From Haemonchus contortus (taxonomy: Eukaryota; Nematoda; Chromadorea; Rhabditida; Trichostrongylidae): a stretch of 64,000 bases of DNA. Below the pieces are notes generated by a model. The model had not been told where the DNA came from. It made no database searches and was given only the letters and a program-made list of their open reading frames with translations. The stretch is taken from positions 42,422,920 to 42,486,919 of the forward strand of contig LS997566.1 of the NCBI GenBank assembly GCA_000469685.2. The letters run 5' to 3'. The position numbers and the translations under genes are program-made. Positions 12,201-22,033 of this stretch are shown here, one piece after another (the first letter of the stretch is position 1; each line of letters begins with the position of its first letter).

Positions 12201-15200
12201 ATGTTTACAGTACATCCCATTACGCGCAGCTCTTTGTTTATTTATTTATCTATTTATTTTTAGCAACATTCGCCGAAAAATCAAAATCGGTACTGATTTC
12301 ACGAAAGCTCGACATTTAATGACTGAGTTTGGCCCATAAGCTCACAAGTAGGAGCAAAAATACCTTGATGACCCCGCTCTTCCAGAGAGCCTTCCTTAAT
12401 GAAACTTGGAAGTTAGGATCCCTGTTCCTAAATTTTATACAGTTTTTTTACTCAAAATTGATCATCTAATAATCATTTTGAGTCCACTCGCTTTCTTATA
12501 ACGTTCGGTTGATCATATTTTTCCTTTGAGGTGGTTTATTAACCAAAGTCGATCTGGCCAGCTATGAAACGAACATCGAAAAGCCAATGGAAGTGAGGTT
12601 ATCCAACGGATATACCTTGAAAGGACCTCAACCACCGTCTTCCTTCACAGCCCTTAGTCTCCTCGTAGATACCATGATGAGTATGTATTTTCTCATATTT
12701 GTTATCAGTGCCATAGTGAAGGTTCCATTTGAGGCCGATTCTGGAGCGAATCGAATGTCACCATGGATGTCTCCTACCTCAGAGAACTTCTGAAGGCGCA
12801 GCAACTGGCTCTGTCGAGGCTAGAAGAATTAGGTATCATCTACTTCACTACTCGATCTTGTCTTCATTTCCTTCACGAATATTTCCGTCGATGAATCGCT
12901 GCTGTTGCGTTTCTCTGAGCAGCTCATTTATTCGCCTGCACTTTTTCAAGATGTCCTTCCCAAGCAGTACAGCCAGTGGGGAGATGGGCGTTAGGAACGA
13001 TTTTGGGTAATCGATTCGCCGCACGTGGCTGTCGCGGACCACTCATTCGCCGTTATTACAGCTCTAGCGATCTTCATACAGCTCAATCGATATGCGATCC
13101 TTATTTTATGCATAATTCTACTATTAGTACTTTTGTTCTAGTATTTCTTACACCTACTGCTGCATCCTGCTACATTCCTTCGCGCGCGACGCCCCTCTCA
13201 CCGCGACGCGACCATTTCGTTCCTAATGCACCACACCCCAGCCGGTGACTTGTACTAGATGCTTCTTCAGGCGATCTGGAATATATGCTGAACGACCCAG
13301 TAACACAAGTCCTGCGAGCACCTCAGAACAGTACCAGCTACGATGCTTCCCATGAAGAAAAGATCGCTGACATCCGGAGTCTGATGTGGAATCTGGTAAG
13401 ATTTGATGATGCTACTTGGCTGGTTCAATTCCATGTAAGAGCAAAATTACCGTTGAAAGGATCACGTTTTCCCTCAAGTACCCTCAAGTCAGATCGCAAA
13501 TTCGATCCCGATAGCCCACGGGAAAACTCCGTTTCGGGCGTCATGACCTAATGTCACACTGTTTGCGGAAAATAAGTTATTTCACTTTCATAAGTCATTT
13601 TTGCGATTGATTTCTGTTTTACACTCAATAGTATTGATGGCTCCTCCAAAAATGATCTGCCCCACTGATAGGGTCTGGGAAAACCCGACAATCCTCCCAT
13701 TAACTTGCTTCCATTTGCATTTACTCCGTGTCGTGCCATAAAAACCGCTTCAGAAAGATCAAGGCTCCGTGGGTTCCCACATAAACGTGGTGGATGGAGG
13801 AGGTCTCGCAGTTGCGCTCAGCTCTTCTCTCAATGAAAGGTGAGTGAAAAATTGAGTAGGTCTACGGCTTCGCCTTTCCCGGATCATTGAAGTAAATAGT
13901 TCCAACTCAGATTCGGCTCGGTGAGGCGATCTGTGAAAGGTGGATTTGTATGGAACAACGAAATGTCGTCATTCACTATTCCTGATAAAGAAAAAAGTGA
14001 AGATATACATGTGAATGCAGTTGAAGGAAGGAAACGACCACGTAGTACAATGATGCCACTGATGGTGTTCGATGAAGCTGGTCAGGTAATACTTACCTTT
14101 TTGAAAAAGATGTGTTCCAATAGAGGTAGTCAAGCTGTAGAATATCTGCGCTATGATGGGGAACGTCCGTTCCGCGTGTCCATCAAAACTATGTCACCCC
14201 TCCCACTTCGCACGCGGCGCTCCCAACGCGATCCCGAGATGCCATTACTCTACCACTAAGTGTCAGTGTGGCGAATGGTCTGCATTGGTCCGTGTTATCT
14301 TCTCCTTAGGCTGACTACATTGGACCGAGCACAATTCATATGCCCCGCTGACAAGCGCGACGTTTGTCAAATACCGCGGGCTAACACGCCGCGTGCGGCG
14401 GCTGCGGCGTGACCGGGTTTCGACCGGACGCGAGGAACGAAGCGCACCCGTATTATGAAGAGCCTCACCGTAGTTTTTGTTCAAGATCTGTTGTCTTAAG
14501 CTCCTTCGTTCAGCTCAAAGGCTCAGCAACGATAATTTTCAGGTATCTAGCTTCAGCGCCCAAAGGAAGTGATAGTTCACAATATTGCAAAAGTGGCGAA
14601 GAAAATGCGATGATCCATGTATTTGGAGAAAAGGGATAAGATTAGGGGTTAGAGAGATGTGGTGAAAAAAGTAGCATGGAACGAGTATCTGGACGAGCTG
14701 TCCAGGTACGTTGGTCTTCGCGTGCAGTTGGCTACAGTAAGCTGGCTGCCTACGTGCGTAATGTGCATCACGGTGCGAGTGGCGCAATCTTTACAGCCTC
14801 TACGACGCTGATGGAACTCGTCCGCCTCTGGGCGTATACGGCGGCTGAGCTAGTTTTGGACCCCTTATTAAACCCCATATGTTCCGTTTTTTGACCTAAT
14901 GTCGTCGTTTGCGCTATATCATTGAGGTTCAAAGGTTCCCCCTAGAGAGACATCTCAGAACTATTCTATTGTAAACTGTTCCTCAAGCGTTAGTTGATAA
15001 AAAACAACTTCGACCTGCAGAGAGGGGCCGGCCTAATGGTTGCTGCCTATCACGTCCTGCTTCCTTCTCATTTTTGTTTCCCCTTACCTTTTTCATCTTG
15101 ATACATGATAATAATATTTTTAGATAGTTCAGTCACTTACATTGGGACCTCATGGGACATGGGTGAATGAGTAAATATCTATTTGCTGTGCATGTAGACT

Positions 15201-15929
15201 TCTGCACAACTGACTTTGCCTCATGCAAAGAGCAGAAATGGTTTGGGTAATGGTGTTAAAACAAGGGATATGGGGATGATACTCCTGTGGAAGCTCGATA
15301 CATCTCTATCTCCCAAAATCCACTGAGAGCTTACATCTACATAAGACATTTTCATGCTTTTCACTGAATTTTTCAGCTGGTTACGTCTATTGGAATCACA
15401 GGATCGCTGAATTCAATTCTCGCTGCAGCACAAGTTCTACTCAACAACATTCTTCTTAAGAAGGTGCTTCTCTTGCCTCTATGACCTTTAGTCACAAAAT
15501 TTCATAGAGTACTTCATAAATACTCCAACTTTAAGGACATGGCGTCGTCACTGAGTTCACCCCGGGTCTTCGCGATCTCCGATGGTGCAACTTTTGAAAT
15601 TGGTCTACCAATGGTGGGTTCTGGAGATTTCGTTTCTCAATAGGCGTTGATCTTCCGGAAGGATAGAAGGATTGCTTAACCAAAGCTGATACAAGTTCGA
15701 GATCTTATCTCCCTAGCCAATGTGGACGCAATGCATAGCATGCGGAATAATTCTCTGTGACGAAATGTTATTTCAGAAGCTGCTGTCAGAATTGCGAGAT
15801 GAGTTTTCGCTCAACCCATTGCTTACCTATGATTCGACAATACATTGCATGAAACTTTATGGAAATCGCTCAGTGGAGTGCATCTGTGACTTCCGCGGCG
15901 ACTCCGATGTATGTGGAAAAGGTTTCTGA
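6298..15929 (+). CDS. Gamma-glutamyltransferase-like membrane protein, probable pseudoenzyme
   Basis: Sixteen exons join in phase: 6298-6543, 7572-7661, 7730-7827, 10093-10215, 11020-11117, 11199-11321, 11401-11476, 11985-12139, 12531-12680, 12734-12832, 13271-13395, 13754-13839, 13911-14085, 15377-15463, 15536-15613, 15777-15929. They give about 653 residues, close to family length. A membrane anchor lies at about 41-61 (type II topology), followed by the GGT opening CAEIGRDVLIRGGNAVDAA and GFGGG. Later come FYRGEIA, GGLLTKVDLASY, FGS, WNNEM and a C-terminal DFRG. Active GGTs cleave themselves at a threonine and transfer gamma-glutamyl groups from glutathione. Here the nucleophile position is Gly468 (VGSHINVVD), the glutamate-binding Arg is Tyr197 (ISAYSAAPR), and one binding Asp is Ser510 (NNEMSSF). 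Activity is therefore unlikely. Start: the ATG at 6298 is in frame, but TTTTTTTCAG at 6351-6360 is a strong acceptor. An unseen upstream exon may be spliced to 6361 instead. Confidence 0.88.
6971..7335. mobile_element. TTAA-bounded inverted-repeat element, copy 2 (365 bp)
   Basis: Both ends match: TTAA plus AGGCACAGTTCACGATAA on the left and its reverse complement on the right. It lies in the first intron of the GGT-like gene. Part of its interior is the reverse complement of the interior of copy 1. Confidence 0.88.
8219..8275 (+). repeat. SINE head fragment (A-box half only)
   Basis: It matches the first ~50 bases of the SINE (GGCGAGGTGGTGTAGTGGC, GTGGCGCACTAT, CACACGCATGGTC) and then stops abruptly. 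It lies in intron 3 of the GGT-like gene, directly before the exon-like stretch at 8304-8467. Confidence 0.6.
8304..8467 (+). other. Exon-like open stretch inside a GGT intron
   Basis: After TTAGCTCAG the sequence stays open to a TAG. It encodes a protein-like tail ending in LIQTLEKIEQQRKMPVKEEPS, with an amphipathic basic/acidic character unlike the surrounding repeats. No family is recognised. The GGT reading does not need it. It may be the last exon of another gene copied here, an alternative exon, or chance. Confidence 0.3.
9147..9660. mobile_element. TTAA-bounded inverted-repeat element, copy 3 (514 bp)
   Basis: The ends are TTAAAGGCTCAGTTCACGAA and the reverse complement of TTAAAGGCACAGTTCACGAT. 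The interior carries GGACGAGATT and GCTGACTACATCAA, which recur near 58880-58960. It lies in the long GGT intron 7828-10092. Confidence 0.85.
10524..10820. mobile_element. GC-rich inverted-repeat element, copy A
   Basis: This GC-rich block of about 300 bp lies in GGT intron 10216-11019. Its right end (CGGACGCGCGCAACGGACGT) is the reverse complement of the left end of the copy at 30199. The centre contains TCCACGGCAGTCAGCT, shared with copies B and C on the other strand. A related GC-rich tract at 10341-10523 also resembles 44106-44280. Confidence 0.75.
11565..11760 (-). repeat. tRNA-derived SINE, diverged copy
   Basis: Read on the - strand it retains the body in the order CTTTCATTCCTCGG, GTCTGGAAAGC, CACTGACTCGTACGCTGG, GAATGCGT and GAATTCTA. 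It is about 200 bp, lacks a clean tail, and lies in GGT intron 11477-11984. Confidence 0.6.
12961..13250. mobile_element. Repeat shared with the foldback element at 48.5 kb
   Basis: The segment runs from GGGAGATGGGCG through GGCTGTCGCGGACCA and CTTCGCGCGCGACG to CACACCCCAG. It matches, in reverse orientation, the interior of the element at about 48560-48830. It fills most of GGT intron 12833-13270. No coding capacity was seen. Confidence 0.7.
14158..14450. mobile_element. GC-rich inverted-repeat element, copy B
   Basis: It begins GGGGAACGTCCGTTCCGCGT and ends in GAGGAACGAAGCGCACC. It is colinear with the copy at 30199-30490 (same CGCGGCGCT, ATTGGTCCGTGTTAT, and GCCGCGTGCGGCGGCTGCGG blocks). 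It lies in GGT intron 14086-15376, just upstream of another transposon. Confidence 0.85.
14514..14977. mobile_element. TTAA-family inverted-repeat element, decayed copy 4
   Basis: The left end CTCAAAGGCTCAGCAACGAT and right end ATTGTAAACTGTTCCTCAAG are imperfect versions of the family termini. The interior includes GTATCTGGACGAG and ACTCGTCCGCCTCTGGG, as in other copies. It is also within a GGT intron. Confidence 0.6.
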
Positions 15930-16149
15930 GTTGGACGAGGTTCGTCTTCTTGGAAGAACCGGTCACACACGGATTACTGTACGCGAAGCTCTCTGTGCTC
16001 GCAGTAGACATAGAAGCAGAGTCTCTACTTGCTAGTTGTCTCTTATCGCAATAGACTCAATGCTGCGCGTATACTTTGCAGTATGTTTTGAATGCGTAGC
16101 CAAAGTGGTTAGTTTCACAAACAAAGTAATACCCATGACTCGTAATTGG

Positions 16150-16198
16150 CGCTGCTAACTAGGCGTCTGTCCTCTATCCACTGAGCGAGCTATGGACC
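16150..16198 (-). pseudogene. tRNA-like fragment (possibly tRNA-Arg type)
   Basis: On the - strand the sequence GCTCGCTCAGTGGATAGAGGA resembles a tRNA D-arm, and ACAGACGCCTAGTTAGCAGC follows in the anticodon-arm position. No clean T-arm with GGTTCGAATCC follows, so a working tRNA is unlikely. A SINE head of a second type is another reading. Confidence 0.3.
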
Positions 16199-16679
16199 TC
16201 CTGCACTGTACATGAATATAAGCAGATAAGTTGCTTTCCTCGAGTTTATGGGTTCCCATTTCGAGTCGTTGTTTTTTGTATAAAAGTTATTGTTTTTGGG
16301 AACCTTTCCTAGTTCTTCGTGATCAGTAGCTACCCTCATATCGCTGCTGGTCAAATTTGTGGTGAACCTACAAGCTTGTGTTTCGATGAATCATTTAATC
16401 TATTTCTGCGGGTTGCTATTATCGCTAAGGGTCTTCATGTATCCAATCATTTTGAAACTGTTCCTTTCGTTTGTCTCAAAGCTCACGTTTCAGTATTATT
16501 TTCCAGTCCTTAGGGTTTATCAATTTTTTCCATACAATAAATTTTTGCTCATCTCGCAATGTGCATTACAGCTGATGTGCAACGTGATCAGATTAGAAAA
16601 TGGAATAACTCAGCCAGCATATTTGGAACGACTTGTCAAGCATCACCGTCACGCGCATGAACAGGCACAGCACTGCTAT

Positions 16680-16925
16680 GGTTGCTTTCATAGTCCGCCG
16701 GCCGGCGTGCCACGAGGTAGTGCTAGGGGGAGGAGGGCGCCAGACGGTCAGTCGAAGGGCTGAATACAAAGAAGAACAAGATCAAAAACCAAACAACCAG
16801 GGGCTTGTACAAATGGCTTTTGATCTTGTCTCTCCTTGTTTCCTTCGAGGAGCTGACCTACCATCTGCCGCCCTCCTCCCCCTAGCACTGCCTCGTGGCA
16901 CGCCGGCCGGCGAACTGCGAAAGAG
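16680..16925. repeat. Foldback element with ~100 bp arms
   Basis: CCGGCCGGCGTGCCACGAGG followed by TAGTGCTAGGGGGAGGAGGG near 16699-16738 recurs as its reverse complement at about 16872-16912. Weaker complementarity continues inward (AACAAGATCAAAAACC against GGCTTTTGATCTTGT). The single strand would fold into one long hairpin. The open frame of about 150 codons across it is a by-product. No transposase is present. Confidence 0.85.
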
Positions 16926-18239
16926 CCTATCCCTTTTTCATGCCCTTAAAATCCACCACTACATAGTTATGAGAGTGGTGTCCGTCTCTATCGAAACTGG
17001 TCGCGGCTGTGATAACTTGATTATAATGTTTTCGCGGAGACTATCTGGACTACTATGCGCCGTGAGCAGTTCACCTTCTGGGAAACGTGAGTGAGATTAA
17101 ACTGTATCGGAATGAAAAAGGAAATCTTGCCGGAAACTAAAAGAGGATTCTTCGACTTTGGGCAACAGTCACTCGCAGGATCGCTCAGCATTCTCTACAA
17201 TCAATATACTTCGAAATAATCTTTGGATTGACTTTACAAAGTTGCTGTAGCCATTGAAGACCCCCTTACAACCGAAGTGTTTAACGAATTCTATCTCAAA
17301 ATCTTTGAAGACTCATCAACTTTTAATACCAACTGAGAGAAACGCCGTACGCAGAGAACCACAAAATCTGAAACACTTGAAAGACCAGGCATGTTGCATT
17401 CTATGTGGCAATTTTATTAAGTCCTAACAATTACTTTAAAGTGGGCAAAAAGCCAAGTGAGTTGGTCGATAACGTCTATCCATCACATTCCTCCGTTACG
17501 ATTTCGATAAGGCAACAACGAAAAACACTGCACATATGTATGTGGTAAATTCAATGCATAACTTCTCGGAGAACGGTCTTTAAGTGGCTCTACGAAAAAC
17601 TTTCACCCATGGCTTCGTGAGGACGGATAAACAGACATGATTAGGGCATTAAAAATTGAGAAGTATGAGAATCTCATCGGAATGCTGCACACACAAGCAC
17701 GTAAGAAGTACAGACACGTTCTAGAAAAGTTCATTTTACCATCACAGTGACCAATCAAATCCGATCAGCAACCGCTTCCACGCGCTGATCCTCTAAACCC
17801 TGAATGGGGCGAAAGTGCTGAAACATTGGTTTTTTTGAAAGCATAGTTAACGATGATACGAGGTAACTTTAAAAAATTCCGTGCAGAATATTGTACCGCT
17901 GATAAGGAAAGTCGGCAGAAATCGCGAAATGCAAGGTTTCTCGAAAATAACGGAAGCGAGGAAAGATTTCAGTTGTGTACAGTTGCGTGGGGTACTGGCT
18001 ACACATAATGCTGATTATTGCGCTCCATTATCGCCATGAATGAAACTCCTGGACGATTTGCTATTTGAGTTTCTAACAAAGACGCTCCATTGTGAATGGT
18101 ACAGGCTACCTGGGGCCGTGAAGACAGGGCCACGTCGGGGTGTGGCATTGGATGTAAGTAATCTTTGAGACCCCATTAAACCCTAATTATGCCGTTTCTC
18201 GAACCGCATCCTTGTGTTATACTTAGAGGTCAAAGACTT
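16926..18239. other. No gene recognised
   Basis: AT-rich, repeat-poor DNA with no exon I can support and no transposon ends recognised. A faint TTAA-family-like end (AAGCATAGTTAACGAT) occurs near 17838. Confidence 0.4.
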
Positions 18240-18371
18240 ATCTCTCCTGATTTCACAGCGGATTATTATGAGCGGGTGCTTAAAACACCGAACATCGAGC
18301 AGGAGGAACGAATGCTGACAGAGTTTGACAGTGCTTGTGGAAAGATCGGCTTGAGACTGAACTTAACGAAG
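18240..18371 (+). pseudogene. RTE-like non-LTR retrotransposon relic, reverse-transcriptase 5' piece
   Basis: It encodes TPNIEQEERMLTEFDSACGK and GLRLNLTK, typical of the segment after the reverse-transcriptase YADD region in nematode RTE-like elements. In such elements NLTK continues into a FMKNG segment. Here the frame is interrupted by a SINE and resumes at 18674. Confidence 0.75.
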
Positions 18372-18673
18372 AAGATAAAGGATAAAGGATAAAGTTTTTG
18401 GAGTTAATCAATCCCGTCTGAGGGATGCGCTCCCGCACTCGACTTCCGTTCATAATCGTAGTGGCGTAATGAGTGCGTATGTGTACATTGACTTGCGGTG
18501 GCCAGCCGATGTACAAGTCAGTGCTTCTCTCCCTCCAAACGAGTCTGGTACCAATTTACCGACCGCGGAGGGATGGAAGGCTTGGTCGGCCTGGGCGGGC
18601 ATCATTCCGAGATTCGAACCCCTGGCCGTGCGTGTGACATAGTGCGCCACTTGCCACTACACCACCTCCGCCC
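18372..18673 (-). repeat. tRNA-derived SINE, full copy nested in the retrotransposon
   Basis: On the - strand it runs from GGGCGGAGGTGGTGTAGTGG (A box), through GGGGTTCGAATCTC (B box) and the conserved body, to GATTGATTAACTCC. It ends in three units of the heptamer ATCCTTT. The flanks read ACGAAG on the left and ACGAAA on the right, a probable short target duplication within the RT codons. Confidence 0.95.
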
Positions 18674-19330
18674 TACGAAAACTTGTTCATGAAAAACGGA
18701 TTGGTACCTGATGCTCCCTTCACCCTAGACGGAAAGAATATCTCCGAATGCTCTAGCTATGTTTATCTAGGTCGGGAAGTCAACATGGTGAGCGACCTAT
18801 GTAGGTGCGGAGCTGCGCAGAAGGAAACGCGCTCACCTTTTCGCCACTGCTGTCCTTCCTGCTTTGACGTAAGCTTCGGAGACGTGGACTGTACGAAAGC
18901 AGAATGGGCATGCTATTAGTGTTAAGCAGCGCTCTTTGGAAAGGACGATGCTCGAAATTTCCCTATACACGCAAGTGCAGAAGGGAACACGGAGTTAAGA
19001 GCTCCGTCATCGAACGAAATCAGGGATGCCGTTGATTACGCCAAGGAGTCGAACATCAGGTGGGCCGAACATATTATGCGATATACTGATGACCGTTGGA
19101 CTGGGACGGTTACTGACTGGATCCCTCGGGGAGTTGAACGAACTCCAGGACGGCCGTCAAAGAGATGGTCAGATTTCCTCACGAAAGGAATGTTGGACCT
19201 CGTGTCCCTAGAGCGAGGACGGTTCACTGGACCACTCTGGCTCGTGACAGGGACGAATGGAGACGTTACTGGCGCCCGCTCAAGGAAGCGATCAACGGGA
19301 CGACAGGTGATACAGGTGATGAGCGGGTGA
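18674..19330 (+). pseudogene. RTE-like retrotransposon relic, 3' piece
   Basis: It resumes with FMKNGLVPDAPFTLDG and ECSSYVYLGREVNM, then shifts frame. Later pieces include LERTML.ISLYTQVQKG near 18935-18990, then [32 protein letters not shown] and [14 protein letters not shown] in different frames. The order and motifs match the C-terminal part of the RTE-type polyprotein. At least two frameshifts and a stop make it dead. The 3' tail of the element could not be identified. Confidence 0.88.
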
Positions 19331-22033
19331 CGTTATGCCAGTTTAGTTCCGAGTTTCAGAGTCATACGTGAAGATTTTTGCTCAGTTGGCTGTTTTCGAG
19401 TGGTTGTAGTCAAGTGTTTCCGACGACCATTATAGAATCACTTCAACACCATGACGACTTTGTTGTCGAAAAGAGGTAACTAACTATAAACTTTCAACAT
19501 CACCTTCATTTGCAGCCTCGAATGTGCGTCGTAATTGGATTACGATGGGTGTGCGTCTTAAAATAAGCGTTTTAGTCATCACCGGTTTTACTAATGCAAT
19601 TCTCATCAATTGCATACGAAAATGCTGACATATGTAGATTACTGAGCATACTGTACATCACTTCCGCCCTATTCCCATTTCTCATTATCCCATTGCAGAT
19701 CCCAATAGAAGAAAATGGACGTATGTGTTGCATGGGACCCTTTGTCACTAGAAATACAGTTTATAAGAGCGGGAGACGAAATTTGGCATCCACGGTTTGC
19801 ATTGTCCCATCTCTCAATGACTTCTGTGATGGGGTAATGGGAAAAGCGTCGATACCAGTAGAGTATTCCTGGATCGAATTTTGGCTCAGATAAATTCTTG
19901 GAAATTCTTGCCACATGCTTCGTTAAAGCTGGTTAGATGGTCCCACAACCGGAATGGAAGAAAAAGCAACTCTTGTTATGTGATGGGCGGCTTCAGTTCA
20001 TTGTTATCGAAGTGCTACCACGATTCTGAGCGGGACCCAGGTGCATGGGCCCGCATGCATTCTGGAGCAAAACGCCTGCGCTTTCAAACACAAAAGCCTT
20101 TGAACCCTCCGAAAAAGGCTTGTAAAAGCGTGGGATGAAATCTCGCCGAAAGTGATTGCGTGCACTCTTGGAAACTTCCGAAAGAGGTTGGAAGCCTGCG
20201 TTAAGGCGAGAGGTGATCATTTTGAAGGCGAGATGTGATATGTTGTTTTCAATTTTTGTGGTGATAGTATAGAAGCTAAGGTTTTTATCTTGTTTGATTT
20301 GTATAATTTTAATGTTAGTTTTCTGTGTCACACTTCATGTGGGTCACCCAGTAATCAGTCTGACAAGAAAATTCTCAAAAAAACTATTCTCAAAAGAACT
20401 ATTCATTATCTGAAGTTAAAGTGAAAAAATTCTGCTAGAGGCGTATAAGATTCCTTGTAATGGAAAACAGCGCCTCTTCAAAATATCACCGCTTTCATAA
20501 TTGGATATGTCATCATGTGGTGAAAGAGTTTTAGTCAATCTGAAAAACCTATACTCCTGTCTTGGGACTGGAATTTCTCGAATCAACACCATGAATCATG
20601 ATCTCGGAGAGTACGGCTCCAAATTCAGGCATTGTTCAGGCATGTAGGGACGTCGGAGCTGAGGCGTTTACAAATGGTCCTTATCATGCAGTAGAAGCGA
20701 CCCCATGGAGTAAGCTCTGCTGCTCTCGAATGGCGGTGTCAAAGACGGTGTAATCCAGTCCTCAGTAAGTGAAGTTCGACCAAGAACTCAGGCTGCTTAC
20801 TGAGGTACGGCGTTAACACGCCTCCAAGAGTAGCTTATGAACGTTACCCAGGTGACGCTACCCAGAAGTTCCTCTGTCCGGCCTTGAGTTGCTTTCTAGC
20901 ACTTTTGCAGCCTATAGGAACCATTTAAGGTTTAGAACTCTAAGAACTATGACGAAGGATGCTTGGGAATGGGGGAATTGAGTCATTCGTGTTCGTGGCC
21001 TATTGTCACCACTTGGACAATCAACTTAGTTAATCCCATTACCGAGAATGTTTTCGAAAACAGCACCTCACCAGAATCGAGAGTCAAGGTCATATCAAAG
21101 AACAAAGCTCAAAGACGTTTCTGAGCAATCGCTGCGCACGTGATTTCCCCCTTTTGCAACTTGTTTACATGATGTATAGCGTATGTGAGATGTGGGTGGG
21201 AAGTGTGAGTGCATTTGAGTAGTGGGGGGCGGTCGCCTATTCGTTCCCATATATAAGTCAAACATCGTCTACCGTATCGTCGCTGAGACCTAATTCTAGC
21301 ATAGTTTACAGCCACCGATCGCCACACTTTCTATATTCTTCTGCTTGATCGGCGTTCATCGTTGATGTCCACTTTCTGGAGCGGTTTTGATTCGATTGCC
21401 CATATATCTCGTTCTACATACGGTAACAGGCTGTATCCCATTATTTTCTTTATCTGACAAACAAGTGTTTATTTCTTCTGTACATGAGAGCTTCCCGAAT
21501 GGCAAACCTCCCATTCTTCGCATTTTCATCGTCCGAAAGTTCGAGCCTGGCCTTTTCCGTGAAAACATAGTATTGGCCACGATCTGGCCGAGTTTCCCTG
21601 AGTGGCCGGGCTTTCAAAAAATTTCCTCCCACTCAGTTCCCTTTTCAAAGAACGTTTCTATCCCGTTGAAGGTTGAACTGTAAGGAAGATTCCCTGTAAT
21701 CAGAGGGTCAGCATAAGCTATCCTAGTGTTCTACCGAATCTGGTCCTTCTTCCTAGGAGTTGTAGAAACATTTAGCCTTCTGTGATCTGGGAACTATGCC
21801 ATTCTAGACGCCGTTAAAAAAAGAAAAATCAATTTTAATGTCATTGGTCAAGATAGCCCAGACAGCTCATCTTTTCGTGGTGTGAGCCTCGTTTCAAGCT
21901 CAACATATGGCGATTCCTGGCTAGTTGTCTCGTCTCATTCGGTTTACTTTGATAGTTGTCTCGCATCCCAACATGCCTTCCGCAAAACTTTTCGTCATTA
22001 CTCTTTTCCAAAGCTCGTTTATATCGTTTTCAG
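19331..22033. other. No gene recognised
   Basis: Nothing here has combined exon, splice and homology support. The phrase GATGAAATCTCGCC near 20137 echoes the interior of the TTAA-bounded family. The region is otherwise unassigned. Confidence 0.35.

Noticed and set aside
16633..17094. Open frame of about 150 codons
   Set aside because: It runs across both arms of the foldback element; the GC-rich palindrome explains its openness.
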